Assembly: GCA_024275815.1 (NCBI GenBank)
Contig: JAJRYI010000420.1
Location: 1 to 7,587 of the forward strand
DNA length: 7,587 bases
Source of the DNA: Actinomycetes bacterium
Lineage (GTDB): Bacteria > Actinomycetota > Acidimicrobiia > Spongiisociales > UBA5794
Reading direction: 5' to 3'
Every line of letters begins with the position of its first letter. The stretch's first letter is position 1. The translations under genes were made by a program, and so were the position numbers. Positions 1-6,208 of this stretch are shown in pieces. A model generated the notes under the pieces. The model saw only the letters and a program-made list of their open reading frames with translations, was not told the DNA's origin and made no database searches.

Positions 1-1583
1 ACACCCATGCGGATGCTCTGCTCGCCGTCGCGAACACCGAGGACGGTCGAGCCCGGATCGAGTCGATCTTCGGCGATCGCGTTGTTGTCGTTCCGTACTA
101 CCGCTCGGGGTTCAGAGTTGGGAGAGCGACTGCGCTCGAACTCGCAGAGCACTACAACGAGGACACCGTCGGCATCGTGTTGATGAACCACGGGATCTTC
201 ACGTTCGGGGTCTCACCGAAGCAGGCGTACGAGCGCATGATCGAGCTGGTGTCGGAAGCCGAGACGTACATAGCGCAGAACGTGAAGAGCACAGAGACCG
301 ATATCGACGTCGAGGGGCCGCCACACGTCGACCGTCTCGATCTCGCTGCGCTCCGTGGCGAGATCTCGAAGGCTGCCGGACGGCCCTTCGTCATGGAGCG
401 CCATACCGACCCGGTGAGCTGGGCGTTCAGCCGGCGCCCGGACCTCGAGTCCATCGCCGGTCGCGGCCCGGTGACGCCGGACCACGTCATCTGGACCAAG
501 CCGGTGCCGATGTTCGGCAGAGGTGTTCAGGATTTCGCTGATGCGTACATTCGCTACTACGACGAGCGGAAGCACACCGCATCCGTCACCCGCATGCTCG
601 ATCCGGCGCCTCGTATCATCTTCGACGACGAGTTCGGGATGCTCTCGGCAGGACCCGATGTGAGCTCAGCTATGGCTGCCGGTGCGATCTATCTTCAGGC
701 CATCAGCGTCATCGGTGACGCCGACAGGCTTGGTGGCTATGTGACGCTCTCGCCTGACGACGTCTTCGACGTCGAGTACTGGGAGCTCGAACAGGCCAAG
801 CTCGAACGTGTCGACCGGACCGATGAGTTCACCGGTGAGGTTGCCATCGTCACCGGCGCAGCATCCGGGATAGGGCGCGGGTGCGCGTCCGAACTGCTCC
901 GACGAGGCGCTGCGGTGGTGGGGGTCGATATCAACCCTGATGTCGTCGGCACATTCCAAGACGCTGCGTTCCTTGGTGTCCCGTGCGACGTCACCGATGC
1001 CCGGGGTGTGTCGTTGATGCTCGACGCCGCCGTCGAGCGATTCGGTGGTGTCGACATGCTCGTAGCAGCTGCTGGACTGTTTCCCGAGTCATCTCCGATC
1101 GCCGCCTACGATCCGAAGGCGTGGAGAATGGCCATGTCTGTGAACGTGGATGCCCTCATCCTGCTGTTCTCTCTCGTGCATCCCTTGCTCGTGCTCGCAC
1201 CCCGAGGCGGTCGTGTGACGGTGATCGGATCGAAGAACGTCGCCGCCCCGGGTCCGGGTGCATCTGCGTACTCCGCCTCGAAGGCCGCAGCGAACCAGTT
1301 GGCGCGTGTCGCTGCGTTCGAGTGGGCGCCCGATGGGATCCGTGTCAACTCGGTGCATCCCGACGCCGTTTTTGATACCGGGTTGTGGACAGATGAGCTC
1401 CTCGCGGAGCGGGCCGGTCGATACGGCATGTCGATCGAGGAGTACAAGCGACGGAACCTTCTCGGCATCGAGATCACGAGTGCCGATGTCGCCGCGGTCG
1501 TTGCCGCGACGCTCGGCAGCTCTTTCAGCCGAGTGACGGGGGCACACATACCGATCGATGGGGGGAACGACCGCGTGATCTAG
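1..1583 (+). CDS. Bifunctional class II aldolase / short-chain dehydrogenase fusion (5'-truncated by window edge)
   Basis: The gene enters from the left edge already in frame (first whole codon at 3) and ends at TAG 1581-1583, leaving 526 visible residues. An ATG at 177 is internal, because aldolase sequence continues upstream of it. The fragment opens with T-H-A-D, the end of the H-T-H zinc motif of class II aldolases; the codon straddling the edge ends in AC, fitting the first His. The third zinc ligand is His63 in NHG. From about residue 275 an SDR domain follows: TGAASGIG (284-291), Asp309 at the end of beta-2 (favours NAD), Asn381, Ser410, Tyr423 and Lys427 complete the catalytic set. 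The family includes rhamnulose-1-phosphate aldolase/lactaldehyde dehydrogenase fusions of roughly 650-700 residues, so about 150 are missing. Beside mtnK and mtnA, the likely substrate is a 5-deoxy- or 5-methylthio-ribulose-1-phosphate, cleaved to DHAP plus an aldehyde; this is inference, and rhamnulose-1-phosphate remains possible. Confidence 0.9.
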   Translation, partial: THADALLAVANTEDGRARIESIFGDRVVVVPYYRSGFRVGRATALELAEHYNEDTVGIVLMNHGIFTFGVSPKQAYERMIELVSEAETYIAQNVKSTETDIDVEGPPHVDRLDLAALRGEISKAAGRPFVMERHTDPVSWAFSRRPDLESIAGRGPVTPDHVIWTKPVPMFGRGVQDFADAYIRYYDERKHTASVTRMLDPAPRIIFDDEFGMLSAGPDVSSAMAAGAIYLQAISVIGDADRLGGYVTLSPDDVFDVEYWELEQAKLERVDRTDEFTGEVAIVTGAASGIGRGCASELLRRGAAVVGVDINPDVVGTFQDAAFLGVPCDVTDARGVSLMLDAAVERFGGVDMLVAAAGLFPESSPIAAYDPKAWRMAMSVNVDALILLFSLVHPLLVLAPRGGRVTVIGSKNVAAPGPGASAYSASKAAANQLARVAAFEWAPDGIRVNSVHPDAVFDTGLWTDELLAERAGRYGMSIEEYKRRNLLGIEITSADVAAVVAATLGSSFSRVTGAHIPIDGGNDRVI

Positions 1584-1602
1584 ACGATTCGTGCCCGAGG
1601 GC

Positions 1603-1631
1603 TTGCAGGTTGAGGCCCGCGACGCTATCTT
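1603..1631 (+). promoter_or_regulatory. Candidate promoter of the lsrF-mtnK-mtnA operon
   Basis: TTGCAG (1603-1608) and TATCTT (1626-1631) are separated by 17 bp, the ideal sigma-70 spacing. The -35 match is weak (3 of 6) and the -10 moderate (4 of 6). Transcription would start near 1638, inside the palindromic operator block. The 152-bp gap between the fusion gene and lsrF holds this promoter, the operators and the lsrF ribosome binding site. I see no convincing terminator for the upstream gene in it, so read-through from that gene is possible. Confidence 0.45.
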
Positions 1632-1633
1632 CT

Positions 1634-1666
1634 TGCACGAAAGTGCGTCCTCTGCACAGATGTGCA
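1634..1666. promoter_or_regulatory. Tandem palindromic operator, probable SorC-repressor site
   Basis: TGCACAGATGTGCA (1653-1666) is a perfect inverted repeat, TGCACA-N2-TGTGCA. A weaker copy, TGCACGAAAGTGCG (1634-1647), matches it at 10 of 14 positions and begins 19 bp upstream. The block covers the predicted transcription start of the lsrF operon, the right place for a repressor. Eleven bases, TGCACAGATGT, recur on the opposite strand at 6172-6182 between the SorC regulator and rbsD, which points to that regulator as the binder. The binding itself is inferred. Confidence 0.6.
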
Positions 1667-1735
1667 TCAATGGGCACCAACACCGAACGACGATCCATCA
1701 ACGACCGCTGACACAGTGATATCGAAAGGAACGAC

Positions 1736-2530
1736 ATGGACTGGGGCATGCAAAGCAGGATGGCGAGGTTGATCCCGCCAGAGACAGGCAAGGCGTTCTT
1801 CCTCGCCATCGACCACGGGTACTTCCTCGGACCGACGAGAAGCCTCGAACGCCCGGGAGAAACCGTCGCTGATCTCACTCCGATCGCGGACGCGCTTTTC
1901 GTGACCCGCGGCGTGTTGCGCTCGGCGATCCCTGCAGACACGACACCGAACATCATCTTGCGTGCCTCGGGAGGTACGAGCGTCATCGGTCCCTCACTCG
2001 AGGACGAACAGCTCCTGGTGACCCCCGAGGAAGCGATCCGCCTCGACGCAGCCGCAGTCGGCATATCCGTGTTCATCGGCTCGGAGTATGAGACCCAGAC
2101 CCTCAAGAACCTCGCGACAGCGGTCAACGAGTACGAGCGCTACGGCATCCCCGTCATGGCAGTGACGGCAGTCGGCAAGGAACTCGAGAAGCGTGACGCC
2201 CGCTACCTGGCGCTCGCATCGAGGATCTCCGCGGAGCTGGGAGCGAGGGTCGTCAAGACGTACTACACGGAGGATTTCGAGAAGATCACATCGACGTGTC
2301 CGGTGCCCGTCGTCATCGCTGGTGGCCCGAAGACCGATGATGCGCTCGAGGTGCTCACCTTCGTTCGCGATGGCATCGACAAGGGTGCAGTTGGCGTCAA
2401 CCTGGGTCGCAACATCTGGCAGCACTACGATCCCGTCGGGATGGCGACTGCCCTGCGCGCCGTCATCCACGAAAACGCAGACCCCAAGGACGCGCTCGAT
2501 CTCGTCGCAGCCCCACCGGTGCAGGGTTGA
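1736..2530 (+). CDS. lsrF: LsrF-like 3-hydroxy-5-phosphonooxypentane-2,4-dione thiolase
   Basis: This 264-residue protein belongs to the DeoC/FbaB-type class I aldolase family and is very close to LsrF. LsrF moves an acetyl group from 3-hydroxy-5-phosphonooxypentane-2,4-dione to CoA, releasing DHAP and acetyl-CoA, in autoinducer-2 breakdown. LsrF-like blocks are DWGMQSR (2-8), LAIDHGYF (23-30), TRGVLRS (57-63), LRASGG (75-80), FIGSEYE (113-119), MAVTAVGK (141-148), KTYYTE (174-179) and VIAGGPK (193-199). Lys174 sits where I recall the catalytic Lys203 of E. coli LsrF. ATG 1736 is the only possible start: the frame meets a TGA at 1709 with no start codon in between, and GAAAGGAA precedes it. 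It therefore lacks the roughly 30-residue N-terminal extension of E. coli LsrF. First gene of its operon; the stop is 3 bp from the next start. In this setting, without lsrK or an AI-2 transporter in view, the substrate may come from MtnA rather than from AI-2 (inference). A generic DhnA-type aldolase is the alternative. Confidence 0.88.
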   Translation: MDWGMQSRMARLIPPETGKAFFLAIDHGYFLGPTRSLERPGETVADLTPIADALFVTRGVLRSAIPADTTPNIILRASGGTSVIGPSLEDEQLLVTPEEAIRLDAAAVGISVFIGSEYETQTLKNLATAVNEYERYGIPVMAVTAVGKELEKRDARYLALASRISAELGARVVKTYYTEDFEKITSTCPVPVVIAGGPKTDDALEVLTFVRDGIDKGAVGVNLGRNIWQHYDPVGMATALRAVIHENADPKDALDLVAAPPVQG

Positions 2531-2533
2531 GCC

Positions 2534-2830
2534 GTGGAGTTTCTCGTTCACATCGAGCAGGACATCTCCCCGGACATGGACCCGGAGCGTCTCGCAGCCG
2601 TCAAGGCTGCGGAGAAGGTTCGGGGTCGTGAGCTCGTCGAGCAGGGGAAGATGCGTCGAATCTGGCGAACGCCGGGGCGGCGTGCGGTGACGGCGCTGTA
2701 CGAAGTCGAGGGGCCAGACGCACTCCATGACATACTGAGCTCGCTGCCGCTGTTCCCATGGATGGATATCGAGGTGGTACCGCTCGGGGCACACGCCCTC
2801 GACCCGAGTCAGGCGACGGCAGGGAGGTAA
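2534..2830 (+). CDS. Muconolactone delta-isomerase family small protein (possible LsrG stand-in)
   Basis: This protein has 98 residues, the usual size for the muconolactone isomerase family (about 90-100, a ferredoxin-like alpha/beta fold that oligomerises). The family pattern is clear: MEFLVHI at the N-terminus, EKVRGRELVEQGK (27-39), IWRTPG (43-48), the YEVEGPDALHDIL block (56-68) and the hallmark LPLFPWMDIEV (71-81). It starts with GTG 2534, three bases after the lsrF stop, with AGGG at 2523-2526 as a weak ribosome site; translational coupling is likely. No other catechol or protocatechuate pathway gene is present, so true muconolactone isomerisation is unlikely here. Between lsrF and mtnK it takes the position LsrG holds in lsr operons; LsrG is a small dimeric alpha/beta barrel of similar size that isomerises the phosphorylated dione before LsrF. 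A role in isomerising a phospho-pentanedione is my inference. Confidence 0.82.
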   Translation: MEFLVHIEQDISPDMDPERLAAVKAAEKVRGRELVEQGKMRRIWRTPGRRAVTALYEVEGPDALHDILSSLPLFPWMDIEVVPLGAHALDPSQATAGR

Positions 2831-2834
2831 GGAG
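2821..2834 (+). promoter_or_regulatory. Strong ribosome binding site that fixes the mtnK start
   Basis: AGGGAGGTAAGGAG contains two purine cores. GGAGG lies inside the last codons of the preceding gene, and AAGGAG (2829-2834) overlaps its TAA and ends one base before ATG 2836. It supports that ATG over the in-frame ATG at 2758, which lies inside the previous gene. Confidence 0.6.
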
Positions 2835-2835
2835 C

Positions 2836-4083
2836 ATGGCGCACGACTACGAGATCCTCACACCTGAGACGGTACCTGCGTACATCGACTCGAACGAGGC
2901 ACTCACGGGCCTCGTCGATACGACGACCCTGGATGTCGCGGAGGTGGGCGATGGCAACCTCAACCTCGTGTTCGTCTGTCGGGACGCAACTGGCAACGGA
3001 ATCTGCCTCAAGCAGTCGCTGCCGTACGTACGGCTCGTGGGTGAGGCATGGCCACTCACACCTGAACGGGTCATCGCTGAGGCACGTGGTCTGGCCGCTG
3101 CAGCCGAACTGGTCCCGCATCTGATCCCGTCCTATTACGGGGTTGATGAGGAACGACACGTTCTGGCGATGGAGAACCTCATGGGGTGGGAGATCTGGCG
3201 AGGCAAGCTGAACGATGGCTACGTTCACCGCGGCGTTGCAGCACTCATCGGGCAGTACGTTGCCCACCTGGCCTTCTCCACGTCGGTGTTTGCTCTCGAC
3301 CAGATGGAGGTCAAGGAGCGGGTGGCTGAAGCCATCAACCCCGAACTGTGCCGTATCACCGAGGATCTCGTCTTCACCGAGCCGTACATCGATCACTCGA
3401 ACAACAGCTTCGCCGACGAAGTCGCCCCCGTTGTGACTGCTCTGCGCTCGGACGACACGCTTCGTGCCGAGGTCGGCATGCTCAAGTACACGTTCATGAC
3501 CGCAGCCGAGGCCCTGATCCATGGTGATCTCCACACAGGGTCGGTGATGGTCTCCTTGAAAGGCGATGGAAGCGGCGATGCCCGTGTGATCGATCCGGAG
3601 TTCGCGTTCTACGGACCGGTCGGGTTCGATATCGGGGCGGTCCTTGGAAACTACCTTGCGGCGATGGCTCGTGCAGAGGTGCTCGACCGGCCCACGGAGT
3701 TCAAGGATTGGCTTGGTGGCCTTGCACACGAGACCTGGGATGCCTTCGAGAGCGAGATTCGAAGGCTTTGGGCGGCGCGGCCTGATACGACGTGGACCGA
3801 CTCGTTCCTCGATACATGGCTGGCCAAGGTGCAGAGGGACTCTCTCGGCTTCGCAGGGTGCAAGGCGGTCCGCAGGGTGATCGGCCTTGCGAAGGTCTCC
3901 GACATCGAGACGCTCCCACACGACGAGCACGTCCGTGCTGCAGCCATCGTGCTGCGGACCGCTGCTACGTGGATCACGCAACGTGACACGCTGGCCACGG
4001 TGGGGGCGGCGAACGACGTCTTCGAATCGGTCGCGGAACGTGTCATGGCTCGTGGAGTTGCGGCGGCGATCGAGGAGATGTGA
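2836..4083 (+). CDS. mtnK: S-methyl-5-thioribose kinase (or 5-deoxyribose kinase)
   Basis: The 415-residue protein matches the MtnK family (about 400). It phosphorylates C1 of 5-methylthioribose with ATP; close relatives also take 5-deoxyribose. Seen in order: a glycine-rich loop GDGNLN (38-43), the ATP-binding Lys59 in CLKQSLPYVR, Glu82, the hinge AMENL (111-115), the catalytic loop HGDLHTGS (229-236, Asp231), the metal-binding DPE (253-255) in VIDPEFAFYGPVGFDIG, and the Arg346-Arg347 pair that aligns with the substrate-binding arginines of Bacillus MtnK. The start at 2836 follows a strong ribosome site; the longer frame from 2758 would add 26 residues inside the previous gene. The next gene overlaps its stop by one base. 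All catalytic residues are present, so it should be active. The sequence does not tell methylthioribose from 5-deoxyribose as substrate. Confidence 0.93.
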   Translation: MAHDYEILTPETVPAYIDSNEALTGLVDTTTLDVAEVGDGNLNLVFVCRDATGNGICLKQSLPYVRLVGEAWPLTPERVIAEARGLAAAAELVPHLIPSYYGVDEERHVLAMENLMGWEIWRGKLNDGYVHRGVAALIGQYVAHLAFSTSVFALDQMEVKERVAEAINPELCRITEDLVFTEPYIDHSNNSFADEVAPVVTALRSDDTLRAEVGMLKYTFMTAAEALIHGDLHTGSVMVSLKGDGSGDARVIDPEFAFYGPVGFDIGAVLGNYLAAMARAEVLDRPTEFKDWLGGLAHETWDAFESEIRRLWAARPDTTWTDSFLDTWLAKVQRDSLGFAGCKAVRRVIGLAKVSDIETLPHDEHVRAAAIVLRTAATWITQRDTLATVGAANDVFESVAERVMARGVAAAIEEM

Positions 4084-5147
4084 TGAGCGGGCTCGATCTG
4101 GACACGCTCGCACCGTCTGTTGCATGGACTGGTGACAGGATCGAGATCATCGACCAGACCAGGCTTCCCGATGAGTTCGAGATCATCGAACTCGTGTCGG
4201 TCGATGCCGTTGTCGACGCGATCTGCAGGCTTGCCGTACGGGGAGCGCCGGCGATCGGTGCATGTGGGGCCCTCGGGATCGTCATCGGACTCGACGAGAG
4301 GCATCCCGAAGACCTGCCGGCAGCGCGTTCGGCGCTCGATGAACTCGTCGAGGTCATCGGCTCGGCGCGTCCAACGGCGGTCAACCTGCGGTGGGCCGTC
4401 GAACGTGTCCGGGACGCAGCGCTCGAAGGGGACACAGCGGACCGTCTTCGCCGGATGGCCCTCGACGAGGCGCTCAGGATCATCGCTGAGGACAAGGACG
4501 CCTGTTCCCGTATCGGAGAGGCCGGTCGGGCAGAGCTCACGGGGATGACGAACATCATGACCCACTGCAACACCGGTCGCCTCGCGACTGCCGGGTGGGG
4601 TACCGCGCTCGGAGTGATCTACGCGAAGGCAGCAGCAGGTGAACCGGTTCGCGTGTTGGCTTCAGAGACCCGGCCACTGCTCCAGGGAGCACGCCTCACC
4701 ATCTGGGAGTTGGAGGACGCTGGGATCGACGTCACGCTGATGCCTGATTCGGCGGATGCTGCAGCGATGTCGGTGGGCAAGGTCGATGCGGTGATCGTGG
4801 GTGCCGATCGTATTGCGGCGAACGGAGACACGGCCAACAAGATCGGTACGTTCTCCCATGCAGTGAACGCCCGGTACGCCGGGATCCCTTTCTACGTGGC
4901 GGCATCACTCTCGACGTTCGATACAGCGATAGCTTCCGGTGACGAGATCACGATCGAGTTGCGATCCGACGATGAGTTGACCGCCTGGCGTGGAATACCC
5001 ACGGCACCTGCCGGGGCGAGCGTATGGAACCCTGCGTTCGACATAACGCCGGCGGGGTTGATCACTGCGATCTTCACCGAGGTCGGTGTGTTGCACCCAC
5101 CTTTCGACGTGTCGATCCCTGCCGCTGTCGAGCACGCAGAGCGGTAA
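4083..5147 (+). CDS. mtnA: S-methyl-5-thioribose-1-phosphate isomerase
   Basis: The 354-residue protein is a typical MtnA (aldose-ketose isomerase of the eIF2B-alpha-like family). It converts 5-methylthioribose-1-phosphate, or 5-deoxyribose-1-phosphate, to the ribulose-1-phosphate. Signatures: RGAPAIGA (53-60), THCNTGRLAT (160-169) with catalytic Cys162, ASETRPLLQGARLT (193-206), VGADRIAANGD (239-249) with catalytic Asp242, NKIGT (252-256), and a normal family ending around WNPAFDITP (315-323). These fit Cys160/Asp240 of the Bacillus enzyme. The chosen start ATG 4083 shares its A with the TGA of mtnK and has GAGGAG upstream; the frame also offers GTG 4080, one codon earlier. No MtnB dehydratase or MtnW/C/D follows, so the product does not appear to enter the aerobic methionine salvage route here. 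It more likely goes to the neighbouring aldolase/SDR or LsrF steps. Last gene of the operon, 41 bp from the convergent regulator. Confidence 0.95.
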   Translation: MSGLDLDTLAPSVAWTGDRIEIIDQTRLPDEFEIIELVSVDAVVDAICRLAVRGAPAIGACGALGIVIGLDERHPEDLPAARSALDELVEVIGSARPTAVNLRWAVERVRDAALEGDTADRLRRMALDEALRIIAEDKDACSRIGEAGRAELTGMTNIMTHCNTGRLATAGWGTALGVIYAKAAAGEPVRVLASETRPLLQGARLTIWELEDAGIDVTLMPDSADAAAMSVGKVDAVIVGADRIAANGDTANKIGTFSHAVNARYAGIPFYVAASLSTFDTAIASGDEITIELRSDDELTAWRGIPTAPAGASVWNPAFDITPAGLITAIFTEVGVLHPPFDVSIPAAVEHAER

Positions 5148-5188
5148 GTCGGCGAGGCTGTCCTCTCGATGGGTGGTGTCGGCCGAGC

Positions 5189-6127
5189 TCAGGCGTTCAG
5201 GAGCGCCTCAGCGAGTGTCTCGTCGACGGCGAGTTCGTGGAGGACCCCGGTAGCGATAGCGCCGCGGATCGCATCGGCCTTCTCCACACCACCGGCAACG
5301 CCTATCACACGGGTTGCGTTTCTCAGGTCCTCGAGGGTGAGAGCGATCGGGTGGAGTCCGTCGGCGCCGACCTTGTTCCCCTCAGCGTCGAAGTATCTGC
5401 CAAAGATCTCGCCGACTGCGCCGGCCTTCATCACATCGTTCATCGAACCCTCCGACATGAAGCCCTCAGCAACCAGGAGAGAGTCCATTCCGGTGATTCC
5501 GATCGACACCATGACGACATCTGCAGATCGTGCACGTTCGAGTGCCCTCGCCACGGGTGGGGAGGAGAGGAAACTCTCTGCGAGTTCTGCGGTGGCGGCG
5601 AAGCCAGGAGAAGGAACGTGCATCACCCGGGCGTCGAACTTGCGTGCCAGGACGTTCGTCACCTCCACGGCGGCCGTGACATCATCCGTGGTCGTGTGTC
5701 CGAACGCGTCGACAACGACCACACCCGAGGTCGGAACCGGGCGGGCTTCGCTCGCCGAGAGCGCGATCGTTCGACCCCAGCCGGCTGCGATCGTGACGGA
5801 GCCGGACGATGCGATGCTCTCGAGACGGCGGGCCATGGCAGCTGCGGCTGCGAGAGCGGGTGGCTCGCCGTCGAGGTTCGGACCGACGACCGCCCCCGAT
5901 AGGCCGTACTGCTCGATCAGCGCCTCGGCAAGGCGGGCAGACTCGGGGAGGGGTTGGGTGATGACCACGCGGATGATCCCATCGCGCTCGGCCTCGGTGA
6001 GGACCCGGCTGATCGTCGAGCGTGAGATTCCGAGACGATCTGCAATGTCCTGCTGTGTCAAGCCGCGTTCGTGGTAGAGCCATGCAACGCGCACGGCAAG
6101 ATCATTGCGTGTGTTGGAATCGGTCAT
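5189..6127 (-). CDS. SorC/LsrR-family sugar-phosphate-responsive transcriptional regulator
   Basis: This 312-residue protein has the SorC family layout and length. An N-terminal helix-turn-helix (about 24-45) carries QQDIADRLGISRSTISRVL. The C-terminal phosphosugar-sensing domain shows AAGWGRT (114-120), VSIGITG (207-213), the hallmark GAVGEIFGRYFDAEG (236-250) and IGVAGGVEKADAIRGA (275-290). Relatives include LsrR (ligand phospho-AI-2), DeoR and CggR; most are repressors released by a phosphorylated sugar. ATG (complement of 6125-6127) has no Shine-Dalgarno upstream, and a good promoter -10 box ends 8 bp before it, so translation may be leaderless. It converges with mtnA and diverges from rbsD. 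Shared palindromes in front of lsrF and rbsD and over its own promoter suggest it represses all three. A phosphorylated methylthio- or deoxy-pentose, or the LsrF substrate, is the likely inducer (inference). Confidence 0.92.
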   Translation of the reverse strand: MTDSNTRNDLAVRVAWLYHERGLTQQDIADRLGISRSTISRVLTEAERDGIIRVVITQPLPESARLAEALIEQYGLSGAVVGPNLDGEPPALAAAAAMARRLESIASSGSVTIAAGWGRTIALSASEARPVPTSGVVVVDAFGHTTTDDVTAAVEVTNVLARKFDARVMHVPSPGFAATAELAESFLSSPPVARALERARSADVVMVSIGITGMDSLLVAEGFMSEGSMNDVMKAGAVGEIFGRYFDAEGNKVGADGLHPIALTLEDLRNATRVIGVAGGVEKADAIRGAIATGVLHELAVDETLAEALLNA

Positions 6128-6143
6128 GCTGATTGAGTATCAT
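6114..6143 (+). promoter_or_regulatory. Candidate promoter for rbsD
   Basis: TTGGAA (6114-6119, 4 of 6) and TATCAT (6138-6143, 5 of 6) are separated by 18 bp. Transcription would start near 6150, directly before the operator pair at 6151-6182. The -10 box overlaps the -10 box of the regulator promoter on the other strand, so the two divergent promoters probably compete for RNA polymerase. Confidence 0.45.
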
Positions 6144-6164
6144 CGAGCCGAGCACATTTGTCCA
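6136..6164 (-). promoter_or_regulatory. Candidate promoter of the SorC-type regulator, probably leaderless
   Basis: On the minus strand TGGACA (complement of 6159-6164, 5 of 6) and GATACT (complement of 6136-6141, 4 of 6) are 17 bp apart. Only 8 bp separate the -10 box from the ATG at 6127, so the transcript would begin at or within a base or two of the start codon. The first operator (6151-6164) covers the -35 box, which fits autorepression. Confidence 0.55.
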
Positions 6165-6182
6165 GCCGGGAACATCTGTGCA
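6151..6182. promoter_or_regulatory. Paired operator between the SorC regulator and rbsD
   Basis: Two copies of a 14-bp motif begin 18 bp apart: AGCACATTTGTCCA (6151-6164) and GGAACATCTGTGCA (6169-6182). They match TGCACATCTGTGCA, the reverse complement of the palindrome at 1653-1666, at 11 and 12 of 14 positions, and the second shares 11 consecutive bases with it. The pair covers the -35 box of the regulator promoter and lies just downstream of the predicted rbsD start site. The two-site arrangement resembles that upstream of lsrF. Confidence 0.6.
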
Positions 6183-6208
6183 CGACCACGACGGTGAGGA
6201 GATCGCAT

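Noticed and set aside
2758..2835. Longer mtnK reading frame starting at ATG 2758
   Set aside because: It overlaps the preceding gene by 73 bases, adds residues without kinase-family similarity, and a much better ribosome site sits before ATG 2836.
2809..4125. 438-residue open frame on the minus strand opposite mtnK
   Set aside because: It is antisense to a fully conserved kinase. Long antisense frames are expected in GC-rich codon-biased DNA, and its sequence is His/Arg-rich without recognisable motifs.
5148..5188. Terminator between the convergent mtnA and SorC genes
   Set aside because: Only a 4-bp stem (GAGG 5154-5157 with CCTC 5162-5165) is present, with no T-tract on either strand.
5024..5902. 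292-residue plus-strand frame across the end of mtnA and the SorC gene
   Set aside because: It spans two well-identified genes in other frames and is Cys/Arg/Gly-rich with no family features.
6133..6208. Earlier rbsD starts (for example ATG 6158)
   Set aside because: These lie in the promoter-operator region, lack ribosome sites and add sequence outside the family; ATG 6209 has GAGGAG at proper spacing and begins the conserved domain.
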